Positions 25,679 through 33,238 of a stretch of DNA of 64,000 nucleotides are shown here, piece by piece. Under the pieces are notes generated by a model. The model saw only the letters and a program-made list of their open reading frames with translations, did not search any database and was not told where the DNA came from. Numbering within the stretch: the stretch's first letter is position 1; every line of letters starts with the position of its first letter. Made by a program: the position numbers and the translations under genes. Source of the stretch: Dysosmobacter acutus (GTDB lineage: Bacteria; Bacillota; Clostridia; Oscillospirales; Oscillospiraceae); assembly GCF_018919205.1 (NCBI RefSeq), contig NZ_JAHLQN010000001.1:1-64000 (forward strand), in the 5' to 3' direction.

Positions 25679-25936
25679 GTGGGAAAAAAGTCCGCCCGCA
25701 CACCAGAAGACGCCCGGCTCAACCAACTGCGCTCGGAGCTCAATGAAACACAGCTGGATCTGGCTCTGGCTTACCGGCAGTTTGACATGGTCGTGGATCC
25801 AGAGCTGGTGGAGTCCTGCATTTATCAGATCAACGCCCTGAAAGCCCGCTACAACTACCTGATCCGCGTCATCAAGGAACAGCGTCCGGCGGCCGCTGCC
25901 GCCGCACGTACAAAGGGGGCTGCAAAATGGATATGA
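25679..25936 (+). CDS. DUF2508 (YaaL) family protein
   Basis: An 85-aa mostly helical cytoplasmic protein matching DUF2508/YaaL: LRSELNETQLDLALAYRQF with the later CIYQINALKARYNYLIR block. Start is GTG 25679 with AGGAGG 8 nt upstream; the ATG between them is out of frame. It overlaps bofA by 10 bp. The yaaL-bofA arrangement is conserved in Firmicutes, which supports both calls. Function unknown. Confidence 0.88.
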   Translation: MGKKSARTPEDARLNQLRSELNETQLDLALAYRQFDMVVDPELVESCIYQINALKARYNYLIRVIKEQRPAAAAAARTKGAAKWI

Positions 25937-26190
25937 CGCAAAAAGTCCTTCTGGGCTTCCTCTGCTTTTTCCTGGCGCTGGCCCTGCTGCGGCTGTTCCG
26001 TGCTCCGCTGCGCCTGGCGCTCAAGCTCCTGGTCAACACCTTTTTGGGCTTTGCGGCGCTCTATCTTGTGAACCTGACCTCCGCCGTCACCGGGCTGGCC
26101 CTGGGGCTCAACCTGTGGAACGCCCTGACGGTGGGGGTGCTGGGGCTCCCGGGACTGGTGCTGCTGCTGGCTCTGCAGTGGGTTTTATAA
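25927..26190 (+). CDS. bofA: Pro-sigmaK processing inhibitor BofA family protein
   Basis: An 87-aa membrane protein with three hydrophobic segments (about 8-25, 33-53 and 60-86). In Bacillus, BofA inhibits SpoIVFB, the protease that matures sigma-K in the mother cell. The LLVNTFLGFAALYLVN and AVTGLALGLNLWNALTVGVLGLPG blocks are characteristic. Overlaps the DUF2508 gene, so translation is coupled. Confidence 0.9.
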   Translation: MDMTQKVLLGFLCFFLALALLRLFRAPLRLALKLLVNTFLGFAALYLVNLTSAVTGLALGLNLWNALTVGVLGLPGLVLLLALQWVL

Positions 26191-26212
26191 TCTATTACAT
26201 AGCAAGGATTCC

Positions 26213-26243
26213 TGCGGGCGCTGCGCGCCCGCATTTTCTTTCT
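26213..26243 (+). terminator. Terminator after bofA
   Basis: An 8-bp stem TGCGGGCG/CGCCCGCA with a 5-nt loop is followed by a T-rich tract (TTTTCTTTCTT). Confidence 0.8.
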
Positions 26244-26336
26244 TGAAAAATTTAAAATTGCATAGGAAGAAAACAAGAGATTTCGCAAGATAACGAGAGC
26301 TTTTTTAAGATTTCACAATGCTAAATCATTTTTCAG

Positions 26337-26365
26337 TTGACAGGCTGAACTCCATATGCTATAAA
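26337..26365 (+). promoter_or_regulatory. rplM-rpsI promoter
   Basis: Near-consensus TTGACA (26337-26342), a 17-bp spacer and TATAAA (26360-26365) fit the high expression expected of ribosomal protein genes. The sequence just upstream is A/T-rich. Confidence 0.8.
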
Positions 26366-26372
26366 TAGTCTT

Positions 26373-26444
26373 GCTCCGATTTTAACCCCGGAGCCTTTGA
26401 TTTGTAAAGTCCGATCTCGACTACAAGATACAGGAGGAAGAACC
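26373..26444 (+). promoter_or_regulatory. rplM leader (candidate L13 autoregulatory leader)
   Basis: The roughly 70-nt 5' leader contains a hairpin GCTCCG/CGGAGC (26373-26394) just after the promoter, then a single-stranded region up to the ribosome binding site. Firmicutes commonly carry an L13-binding leader here. Identity with that class is inferred from position, not from a matched consensus. Confidence 0.4.
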
Positions 26445-26876
26445 ATGTCCACTTTTATGGCAAGCAAGGCCAACATTGAGCGCAAGTGGTACATTCTGGA
26501 CGCTGCCGGCAAGCCCCTGGGCAAAACCGCCGTGGCCGCCGCCGATCTGCTGCGCGGCAAGAACAAGCCCACTTACACCCCCCATGCCGACTGCGGCGAC
26601 TGCGTGATCATCATCAACGCGGGCAAGGCCGTTCTGACCGGCAAGAAGATGACCCAGAAGATCTACCGCACCCACTCCGGCTGGGTGGGCGGTCTGAAGG
26701 AGACCCCCTACCGCATTCTGATGCAGGACAAGCCCGAGACTGCCATGCGCGTCGCAATCCGCGGCATGATGCCCCGCAACACCGTGACCAAGGATTCTCT
26801 GAAGCGTCTGCGCATCTACGCTGACGAAAACTACGAACAGCAGGCCCAGAAGCCTGAGGTTTGGACCGTAGAATAA
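26445..26876 (+). CDS. rplM: 50S ribosomal protein L13
   Basis: A 143-aa large-subunit protein, normal length. Conserved blocks include the RKWYILDAAGKPLGK start and the GDCVIIINA, KIYRTHSGWVGGLK and RGMMPRN segments. CAGGAGGAAGAACC precedes the ATG at 26445; upstream in-frame codons are leader sequence. Forms the standard rplM-rpsI operon. Confidence 0.97.
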   Translation: MSTFMASKANIERKWYILDAAGKPLGKTAVAAADLLRGKNKPTYTPHADCGDCVIIINAGKAVLTGKKMTQKIYRTHSGWVGGLKETPYRILMQDKPETAMRVAIRGMMPRNTVTKDSLKRLRIYADENYEQQAQKPEVWTVE

Positions 26877-26889
26877 GGAGGAGTAAGTC

Positions 26890-27294
26890 ATGTATCAGTC
26901 TAAAAAGCCTTATCTGTATGGTACCGGCCGCAGAAAGTCTTCTGTCGCACGCGTCCATCTGTTCCCCAACGGCACCGGCTCCATCACCATCAACGGCCGT
27001 GACATCGAGGAGTATTTCGGCCTCGACACTCTGAAGATGGTGGTCCGTCAGCCTCTGGCTGCCACCGACAACGTGGGCAAAATGGACATTGTGGCAACCG
27101 TCACCGGCGGCGGCGTCTCCGGCCAGGCCGGCGCCCTGCGCCACGGCATTGCCCGGGCCCTGTTGCTGGCCAACGAGGAGTACCGCCCCATTCTGAAGAA
27201 GGCCGGTTTCCTGACCCGTGACCCCCGCATGAAAGAGCGCAAGAAATACGGCCTCAAAGCGGCCAGACGCGCACCTCAGTTCTCCAAGCGATAA
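26890..27294 (+). CDS. rpsI: 30S ribosomal protein S9
   Basis: A 134-aa small-subunit protein whose C-terminal tail contacts P-site t[16 protein letters not shown] near the start, [10 protein letters not shown] near residue 75 and the basic end RRAPQFSKR are diagnostic. AAGGAGGAGTAAGTC precedes the ATG, 13 bp after rplM. Confidence 0.98.
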   Translation: MYQSKKPYLYGTGRRKSSVARVHLFPNGTGSITINGRDIEEYFGLDTLKMVVRQPLAATDNVGKMDIVATVTGGGVSGQAGALRHGIARALLLANEEYRPILKKAGFLTRDPRMKERKKYGLKAARRAPQFSKR

Positions 27295-27304
27295 AAGCGA
27301 TATT

Positions 27305-27341
27305 TTCCCCGGAAAGCTTTGCCTTTCCGGGGAATTTTTTT
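27305..27341 (+). terminator. Terminator after rpsI
   Basis: A 12-bp stem TTCCCCGGAAAG/CTTTCCGGGGAA with a 6-nt loop is followed by seven T. Confidence 0.9.
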
Positions 27342-27400
27342 ATCAGCATTTAACTCCACAGGCCCGATGGAACGGTATTTGTGAAAGCACATCGCACTAT

Positions 27401-27581
27401 ATTGCAGTATTTGCAATAATACAGGGCATTTTCAAGGCTGAATTGGCAGCGAGGTCGGTCTCTGATATGTCTGTGTTCGAGAAGGCACGGCAGGTATTTT
27501 TCCAAGGGAGCAAAATCGGCATGCAAACGACTTCAGCGCGGGCGGCTGGCTCTTGTCTTTGCAGAATTTCCAAGATATAAT
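27401..27581 (+). promoter_or_regulatory. Upstream region and promoter of RpiR regulator
   Basis: TTGTCT (27553-27558), a 17-bp spacer and a perfect TATAAT (27576-27581) form the promoter. About 150 bp upstream is the inverted repeat ATTGCA-GTATT-TGCAAT (27401-27417). The stretch between has no ORF or RNA gene recognised. Confidence 0.6.
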
Positions 27582-27621
27582 GGGAACAATCAAAAAAATT
27601 GATGTCTTATGGAGGTTAGAT

Positions 27622-28512
27622 ATGGTCTCATTGCTTGAGGAAAGAGTGATTCACACCAAGCTGACAAAGACGGGCTACCGGATTGCCGAATATCTTTTGG
27701 AAAACGAATCCCGCCTGTGCTTTATGACGGCGACGGCCGTTGCAAGCGAGATCGGCGTCAGCGATGCCTCTGTTATCCGTGTGACCCGCGCACTCGGTTT
27801 CGACGGTTTTTCCGACATGCAGCGCCGCCTGCGGGAAAAAGCCACGGACATGCTCAGCAGCAGTACCATTGAGGATATATCTCCCTTGGAACGGCTGAAG
27901 AACCGCCACCCGCTGCAAAGTGATGCATGCAATGTGGAGAATCTTGCACAGCAGTGGTTTACCACCGCTGTGGGCAGTTTGCGCGGCGTCTATGAAAACA
28001 ATGACCTTTCCAAGTTTGAGGAGGCTGCAGACATGATCATTGCAAGCCGCCAAAAGCTGATCTGCGGTTTTCGCGCAAGCAGCAACATTGCCGGTTTTTT
28101 CAAGCTGATGCTCTCCTTGATCATGCCGAACGTTCATGATAGTCTGACCGCAGACTCCAGTGCAGTTGACAAGATGATGAACCTCACCGAAGAAGATTGT
28201 GTTGTGCTCTTTACCTTTCCGCGCTATTTTAAAATGTCCAAAGGTGTTGCGGAAATGGCCAGGGACAAGGGCGCCAAACTGATTATTTTCACGGACAGAG
28301 CCTCCTCTCCCATGGCTAACGGCGCGGACATCGTTATTGCCGCAGGCTCACAGAGCATGAACATCTTCTCGTCCAACATGGCCGCCCAGTTTGCCGCCGA
28401 GCTGATGATCACAATTATCAGCCATAAGCTGGGTATTGAGAAGATGACCTACCTGGAGTGGAAGGAAAAATATAATATCAAATACGGGGTGTTTGACAAA
28501 AATAGAGATTAA
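27622..28512 (+). CDS. MurR/RpiR family transcriptional regulator
   Basis: A 296-aa regulator with an N-terminal HTH_6 domain (TKTGYRIAEYLL near residue 15, then ASEIGVSDASVIRVTRALGFDGFSDMQ as recognition helix) and a C-terminal SIS-type ligand domain (about 120-270), which in this family binds sugar phosphates or other small metabolites. GGAGG lies 6 nt before ATG 27622. It directly precedes the nhaC-aminotransferase operon and probably controls it through the inverted repeats between the genes. Base composition is visibly less GC-rich than the flanking ribosomal genes. Confidence 0.88.
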   Translation: MVSLLEERVIHTKLTKTGYRIAEYLLENESRLCFMTATAVASEIGVSDASVIRVTRALGFDGFSDMQRRLREKATDMLSSSTIEDISPLERLKNRHPLQSDACNVENLAQQWFTTAVGSLRGVYENNDLSKFEEAADMIIASRQKLICGFRASSNIAGFFKLMLSLIMPNVHDSLTADSSAVDKMMNLTEEDCVVLFTFPRYFKMSKGVAEMARDKGAKLIIFTDRASSPMANGADIVIAAGSQSMNIFSSNMAAQFAAELMITIISHKLGIEKMTYLEWKEKYNIKYGVFDKNRD

Positions 28513-28519
28513 GTTTTTT

Positions 28520-28611
28520 CTACAACAATTTTTAAAATTGTTGTAGAGCTATTGACATTTTTGTTCTTTCCTGTTATACCGGTGTTGTGGAGCCTTCACA
28601 ACACCGGTATA
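28520..28611 (+). promoter_or_regulatory. Operon promoter flanked by two strong inverted repeats
   Basis: A 13-bp-arm palindrome (CTACAACAATTTT and its complement, 28520-28546) lies upstream of TTGACA (28552-28557), a 17-bp spacer and TATACC (28575-28580). A second inverted repeat with 15-bp arms (28575-28589 and 28597-28611) spans the -10 and transcription start. Both share ACAAC/GTTGT, suggesting one regulator binds both; the second could also form a 5'-end mRNA hairpin. Confidence 0.7.
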
Positions 28612-28634
28612 TTTTATGGAAGGAGAAAAACTTT

Positions 28635-30047
28635 ATGGCAGGATTCGACACCAACGGCGGCAAAAAGCTTTTATTCCATGGTGGAAACTTCGGGGCTTTC
28701 ATCCCGCTAATTGTAATGGGCATAAGCATTGTCGGCCTCTTTTCCACCGGGAATACCTCCACCAACGCGTTTTGGATCGCGGGCTTTGCGGCGATCTGCG
28801 CAGCCTTTTTGCTGATGAAGGACAAGCGGGAATTCACGGAAGTCATTATTCGCGGTCTGAGCAGCTCAATGTGTGCAACCATGCTCTCTATTTTCCTCTT
28901 CGTCGGTATCTTTGCAAAAATTCTGACAATTGGAGGCCTGCCCAATGGTATTCTCTGGTTTTCCCAGCTCATTGGCGCCAGCGGGAAATTTTTCCCCCTT
29001 GCAATTTTCTTAATTGGCTGCCTGCTGGCCACTGCGACCGGCACCTCTGTGGGCACCATCAACACCATCGCTCCTGTGCTTTTCCCAGCCGCTGTCATGC
29101 TTGGCTGCAATCCTCTTCTGGTCATGGGCGCGATTGTCGGCGGCGCCTACTTCGGCGATAATCTTGCCCCTATCTCCGACACCACAATCATTTCAGCCGT
29201 TACGCAGGAGACGGATGTCCCCATCTGCGTGAAGACCCGGCTAAAGTATTCCATCACTGCGGGTCTCATTACCTGTGTTCTGTTCATTGTGTTCGGAATT
29301 TCCACCTTTACTCCGACCGACTCCATCGTGACGCTTGACGCCGGCGCGGCAAAGTCTCTTCTGCTGCTCATCGGCCCCGCCGTTCTCATCGTGATGATGC
29401 TTCGAGGCTCAAAAATGCTCTCCGCTCTTTTTACCGCGACGATGATCTCACTTGCTGTTGCACTTGTTTCCGGCCTGTTGGACTGGCAGGAGGGTGTGAT
29501 TTCAAGCTCGGGTGTTGTCATCGCGGGCATTAACGGTATGATCGGCCTCTCTGTTTATTCCTTCCTGCTCTTTATTCTTATGCAAATGCTGAGCGAATCC
29601 GGTGCGCTTGACGTAGTCGTCAGCGGCATTGGCCGGCATTGCAAAACCCCTGTCTCCGCTGAGTTCAGCTGCATCGGCCTGGTGATGTTTACAATGGCCT
29701 TTATCCCTAAGAACAACTGCTCCATGGTTGTCTCCGGCCCCGTTGTCAGGCGGATTCTCAAACAGCAAAATATTGCCCGCCACAGGGGTTCCAACTTATT
29801 GGACGGAATCGCCGTCGCTTTCGGAGGCTTATTGCCTTACGGCACCTGTATGCTTTTGACCTTTAATCTCGCCACTGAGTCGGGCGCTCTTGCAGAGGGC
29901 TACAACGTAGCTCAGATCATCCCTTATGCGTTCTACAGCTGGGTTCTCATTGCCGTGCTGGTTCTTTCCGTATTCATCGGCTGGGGCCGCGAATTTGAAG
30001 ACGAAGCTGGTGAAAATATCCCCGCGCCATCCAGAAAGGAGAAGTAA
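28635..30047 (+). CDS. nhaC: NhaC family antiporter
   Basis: A 470-aa integral membrane protein with about 11-12 hydrophobic segments and NhaC hallmarks: the GTSVGTINTIAPVLFP motif near residue 136 and GGAYFGDNLAPISDTTIISA near 170. The family includes Na+/H+ antiporters and also malate/lactate exchangers such as Bacillus MleN. As first gene of a catabolic operon it may carry the organic acid or amino acid substrate rather than serve pH homeostasis. AAGGAG precedes the ATG. The aminotransferase starts 1 bp after its stop. Confidence 0.88.
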   Translation: MAGFDTNGGKKLLFHGGNFGAFIPLIVMGISIVGLFSTGNTSTNAFWIAGFAAICAAFLLMKDKREFTEVIIRGLSSSMCATMLSIFLFVGIFAKILTIGGLPNGILWFSQLIGASGKFFPLAIFLIGCLLATATGTSVGTINTIAPVLFPAAVMLGCNPLLVMGAIVGGAYFGDNLAPISDTTIISAVTQETDVPICVKTRLKYSITAGLITCVLFIVFGISTFTPTDSIVTLDAGAAKSLLLLIGPAVLIVMMLRGSKMLSALFTATMISLAVALVSGLLDWQEGVISSSGVVIAGINGMIGLSVYSFLLFILMQMLSESGALDVVVSGIGRHCKTPVSAEFSCIGLVMFTMAFIPKNNCSMVVSGPVVRRILKQQNIARHRGSNLLDGIAVAFGGLLPYGTCMLLTFNLATESGALAEGYNVAQIIPYAFYSWVLIAVLVLSVFIGWGREFEDEAGENIPAPSRKEK

Positions 30048-30048
30048 C

Positions 30049-31110
30049 ATGGCCCTTACAATTACCCGTACACAGTACCCCAAAACAAAGCCGCAGGATT
30101 ACAGCAAGGGGTTCGGAAACATTCTGACTGACCACATGTTCCTTATGGATTACACCGAAGCAGAGGGATGGCATGACCCGCGCATCCTGCCCTTTGGCGC
30201 GCTTGCCTTAACTCCTGCGACAATGTGCTTTCACTATGGCCAGGAGATTTTCGAGGGCATGAAAGCCTACCGCACCGAAGATGGGCGTTTGCTCCTGTTC
30301 CGCCCGATGGACCATATGCGTCGTCTCAACCACTCCTGCGAGCGAATCTGTATCCCACAGGTCTGTGAAGAGGAACTCCTCGACTATCTGAAGGAACTTC
30401 TCAAAACTGATCTGGACTGGATTCAGGATTCCAATGTGGATTCCATCTATATACGTCCAATGATTATTGCAACCGAACCGGTCTTCGGTGCGCGACCGGC
30501 AAAGGACTATACCTGCATGGCCATGCTGACGCCGGGTCGTCCTCATATTCCCAAGGGCCCCAAGCCCGTGCGTATCTATGTGGAGAAGGAGCAGGCCCGC
30601 GCTGTCAGGGGCGGCACCGGAACAGCGAAATGTGCCGGAAACTACGCCTCCACCTTTGCAGCGCAGGCAAAGGCCAAGGCGCAGGGCTATACGCAAGTTC
30701 TCTGGCTCGACGGCGCTGAACGCAGGTATGTTGAGGAAATGGGGCAAATGAACATCTTCTTTGTCATCAAGGGCGAACTCATCACCCCAGATCTCAGCGG
30801 CACCATTCTCGACGGCATTACCCGCCGTTCTCTGCTGGCTATTGCGAAAGATTTGGGCTATCAAACGGTGGAGCGCCGCATCTCTATTCAGGAAATTATG
30901 ACAGCCCATGCCGATGGTACGCTGCAGGAAGCATTTGGCTGCGGCACTGGTGCCTGCATCGCTCCAGTGGGGGAGTTGACCTATGGTGAATGCCACATGA
31001 ACATCGGTAACGGCAGCATCGGCACGGTGACTTTCACGCTCTTTGAGCGGCTTACGCAGATCCAGCGCGGCCTGGTTCCCGATCCCTACGGTTGGACAAT
31101 GGAGGTGTAA
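30049..31110 (+). CDS. ilvE: Branched-chain amino acid aminotransferase-type enzyme
   Basis: A 353-aa fold-type IV PLP transaminase of the BCAT group II. The Schiff-base lysine is Lys194 in GTAKCAGNYA. QVLWLDGAERRYVEEMGQMNIFF near 220 and GCGTGACIAPV near 315 complete the signature. The usual reaction moves the amino group of Leu, Ile or Val to 2-oxoglutarate. The context (antiporter, VOC, hydratase-like and aldolase-like genes) suggests a catabolic role on a related, perhaps 4-substituted, amino acid. Small sequence deviations from the standard motifs are visible (CAGNYAST for CGGNYAAS). Confidence 0.88.
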   Translation: MALTITRTQYPKTKPQDYSKGFGNILTDHMFLMDYTEAEGWHDPRILPFGALALTPATMCFHYGQEIFEGMKAYRTEDGRLLLFRPMDHMRRLNHSCERICIPQVCEEELLDYLKELLKTDLDWIQDSNVDSIYIRPMIIATEPVFGARPAKDYTCMAMLTPGRPHIPKGPKPVRIYVEKEQARAVRGGTGTAKCAGNYASTFAAQAKAKAQGYTQVLWLDGAERRYVEEMGQMNIFFVIKGELITPDLSGTILDGITRRSLLAIAKDLGYQTVERRISIQEIMTAHADGTLQEAFGCGTGACIAPVGELTYGECHMNIGNGSIGTVTFTLFERLTQIQRGLVPDPYGWTMEV

Positions 31111-31114
31111 TGAC

Positions 31115-31465
31115 ATGATTACAAGGATCGACCACATCGACATCAAAGTCGAAGATTTGGATGCGACCGTCGCAATGCTTGGCAAGCTTGGACTGAAAAT
31201 CCTGCGCCGCGCTCCTGCGCCGCGCAGCTCCGTCGAAATGAGCCTTGAGGGGGAAAATCAGGTTGTCCTTGAAATCCATCCCGTCAAAGCCGGCGGCTTT
31301 ACGGGCGTGCACCACATCGCCTTTCGCGCCGATCCGAAGGACACGCTCAGTCTCAAAGCCCAAGGGATCAAATTCAAAACCGAGAATAAGTTCATTGCCG
31401 ATACCGGTCGGACTGTCAGCAGCTTTTCAGACGCAAACGGCTTAACCTGGCAACTGACAGATTGA
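31115..31465 (+). CDS. VOC superfamily (glyoxalase/epimerase-like) protein
   Basis: A 116-aa vicinal-oxygen-chelate protein with two beta-alpha-beta-beta-beta repeats. Probable metal ligands are His7 in RIDHIDIKV, a Glu in QVVLEIHPV near 52 and His in GVHHIAFRA near 67. Members include glyoxalase I, methylmalonyl-CoA epimerase and dioxygenases. Size and HHIAF motif are closest to the epimerase/glyoxalase group. In this operon it could isomerise or epimerise the oxo-acid intermediate. GGAGGTG lies 8 nt upstream; the gene follows the aminotransferase by 4 bp. Confidence 0.82.
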   Translation: MITRIDHIDIKVEDLDATVAMLGKLGLKILRRAPAPRSSVEMSLEGENQVVLEIHPVKAGGFTGVHHIAFRADPKDTLSLKAQGIKFKTENKFIADTGRTVSSFSDANGLTWQLTD

Positions 31466-31499
31466 CTTCCATGAAATGAGAGAGAAAGGATGTGTGCAA

Positions 31500-32225
31500 A
31501 TGAATCAAGACAGGCTTATGGTGGTGGCCGCCCATGTCGGCGACCTGGTGTGGCGCTGCGGAGGCACTGTTGCCAAATATGCAGCAGCGGGATTGCCGGT
31601 GAAGGTCATCATCCTATCCTATGGACTGCGCGGCGAATCCACCTCCTTGTGGAAGGATCCGACACGCACATGGGAAGATGCCAAACAGCGGCGGCATGCT
31701 GAAGCCGAGGCCATTGTCAATGCGCTCGGTGTAAAGGAGGCAGAGTATTGGGACCTTGTTGATTATCCTCTTTCGGCGAGCCAGGAGCTGACCGAACGGC
31801 TCGCCGGTTCGGTACGAGCTTTCGCTCCCACTATCCTGCTCACACACGACAGAAACCGGGATGTGATGAATCAGGATCACGGCTTGGCAGCCGAGCTGGT
31901 GTGGCAGGCAAGCATTCTGGCCGGAGCGGCCGGGTTCCGTGATGGTCAAGCGCCGGTTTCCGTGACATGCATGTTTGGTTTTGAGCCGCATATGCCGGAT
32001 ATGAGCGGCTTTCAGCCGGATATCTACATTGACATCACCGATGTCTGGAACATCAAACAGCAGGCGATGCTCTGCAACGAAACACAAAAAGGCATTATTG
32101 AAAACTATGTTGCAAAAGCGCAGATGCGGGCGAATCATTTTCGACGCATGGGCGGGCGTAAAACCTGCCAATATGCTGAGTGCTTCTCCCGTTTTTATCC
32201 CGCGTTTGCTGACTGGCTCTTCTGA
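31500..32225 (+). CDS. PIG-L family protein, 4-oxalomesaconate hydratase (GalB)-like
   Basis: A 241-aa PIG-L/LmbE-fold protein. Instead of the deacetylase AHPDDE motif it has AHVGDLVWRCGG (about 9-20), the form seen in GalB-type 4-oxalomesaconate hydratases of the gallate/protocatechuate meta-cleavage pathways. LLTHDRNRDVMNQDHG near residue 112 supplies further metal ligands. With the aldolase-like gene next it reproduces the galB-galC (hydratase-aldolase) pair, but no ring-cleavage oxygenase is present. Hydration of a 4-unsaturated 2-oxo acid is therefore the best guess. AAAGGA precedes; ATG 31500 is preferred over an upstream in-frame ATG. Confidence 0.78.
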   Translation: MNQDRLMVVAAHVGDLVWRCGGTVAKYAAAGLPVKVIILSYGLRGESTSLWKDPTRTWEDAKQRRHAEAEAIVNALGVKEAEYWDLVDYPLSASQELTERLAGSVRAFAPTILLTHDRNRDVMNQDHGLAAELVWQASILAGAAGFRDGQAPVSVTCMFGFEPHMPDMSGFQPDIYIDITDVWNIKQQAMLCNETQKGIIENYVAKAQMRANHFRRMGGRKTCQYAECFSRFYPAFADWLF

Positions 32226-32322
32226 CTTTCCTCTGCCCCCACGGCAAGCTTGCAAGAAAAAGAACGCAGCCCTATAGGCTTTTGCATAAGGGCAGCACAA
32301 ATGGTACAGGAGGATATAAACC

Positions 32323-33018
32323 ATGCCAATTGGAAACCGCATTTTTCTGCGGCGTCCCCTGCCGGACAAAGCCCTGGTCGCCGCATTTTCCTCCATCCCC
32401 GCAGCCAATATCGCCGACACAATGGGCCGTTCCTGCGCGATGCATCCGCGCATCAAACGGATGAGCGGCGCTTGCGGGATCATCGCAGGCCCTGCTTTGA
32501 CCGTAAAAAGCAGAGGCGGGGACAATCTCATGATCCACCAAGCTCTTGATATGGCACAGCCCGGGGATATCCTTGTGGTTTCAAATGATGAAGATTCAAC
32601 CCGCGCACTGATGGGCGAGGTCATGTTCACGTATGCCCAATATCAGCGTAGGCTTGGCGGATTGGTCCTCGACGGGCCAATCCGCGATGCGGACGAACTG
32701 CGCGCAATGACGCTCCCTGTCTATGCCACTGGCTCCACACCTGGCGGTCCGCACAAGGATGGCCCGGGTGAGATCAATGTTCCCATTGCCTGCGGCGGTA
32801 TCAGTGTGGCTCCCGGCGATATCATCGTTGCGGATGGAGACGGCGTAATTGTCATTCCGCTGCGGGACGCGCCCCAGGTGTTAGAGGCCGCTAAAAAATA
32901 CCGCACACAGGATGAGGCAAAGGTGCTCGCCGCACGCAGCGGCACTCAGAATCGCGACTGGGTACAAAAGCGAATCGAAGAGCGGCACGTTGAGATTCTT
33001 GATAAACGGTATTGCTAA
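32323..33018 (+). CDS. RraA-like / 4-hydroxy-4-methyl-2-oxoglutarate aldolase family protein
   Basis: A 231-aa protein of the RraA/HMG-CHA aldolase family, normal length. AANIADTMGR near residue 27, a GDILVVS segment near 85 and GGLVLDGPIRDADEL near 110, with the Arg and Asp that bind substrate and Mg2+ in class II pyruvate aldolases, support catalytic function over a role as RNase E regulator. The aldolases cleave 4-hydroxy-4-methyl-2-oxoglutarate to two pyruvates, or the 4-carboxy analogue to pyruvate and oxaloacetate. AGGAGG lies 9 nt upstream. It is the last gene of the operon, ahead of a terminator. Confidence 0.82.
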   Translation: MPIGNRIFLRRPLPDKALVAAFSSIPAANIADTMGRSCAMHPRIKRMSGACGIIAGPALTVKSRGGDNLMIHQALDMAQPGDILVVSNDEDSTRALMGEVMFTYAQYQRRLGGLVLDGPIRDADELRAMTLPVYATGSTPGGPHKDGPGEINVPIACGGISVAPGDIIVADGDGVIVIPLRDAPQVLEAAKKYRTQDEAKVLAARSGTQNRDWVQKRIEERHVEILDKRYC

Positions 33019-33155
33019 AGCGCCGCCACCCTTGGTCCGGCCCACACGCAGCTTGCCCTCTGTCTGAATCTCTTGCTGTTTGGACCTCTTTTGGGTCTGT
33101 ATGATTACCGAGCCGCTCACAAGCTCTCCAAACGCTGATCGATTCAAATTATTAT

Positions 33156-33196
33156 CAAAGGATGTCCGGAACCATCTGGTTCCGGACATCCTTTTG
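33156..33196. terminator. Bidirectional terminator between catabolic operons
   Basis: An 18-bp stem (AAAGGATGTCCGGAACCA) with a minimal loop and T-runs on both sides, between the convergent aldolase-like and M20 genes. The preceding 33019-33155 stretch holds no supported gene. Confidence 0.85.
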
Positions 33197-33238
33197 ATTT
33201 GTTTTCAACATGTTCCGCCTCCCGGCGGGAGCAGTGCG

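Noticed and set aside
27342-27621. Possible tRNA or small RNA gene after rpsI
   Set aside because: No cloverleaf, no CCA-adjacent stem and no T-loop consensus could be found; only an inverted repeat and a promoter.
28575-28611. Intrinsic terminator for the RpiR gene
   Set aside because: The inverted repeat overlaps the -10 of the next operon and lacks a T-run, so an operator or leader hairpin is more likely.
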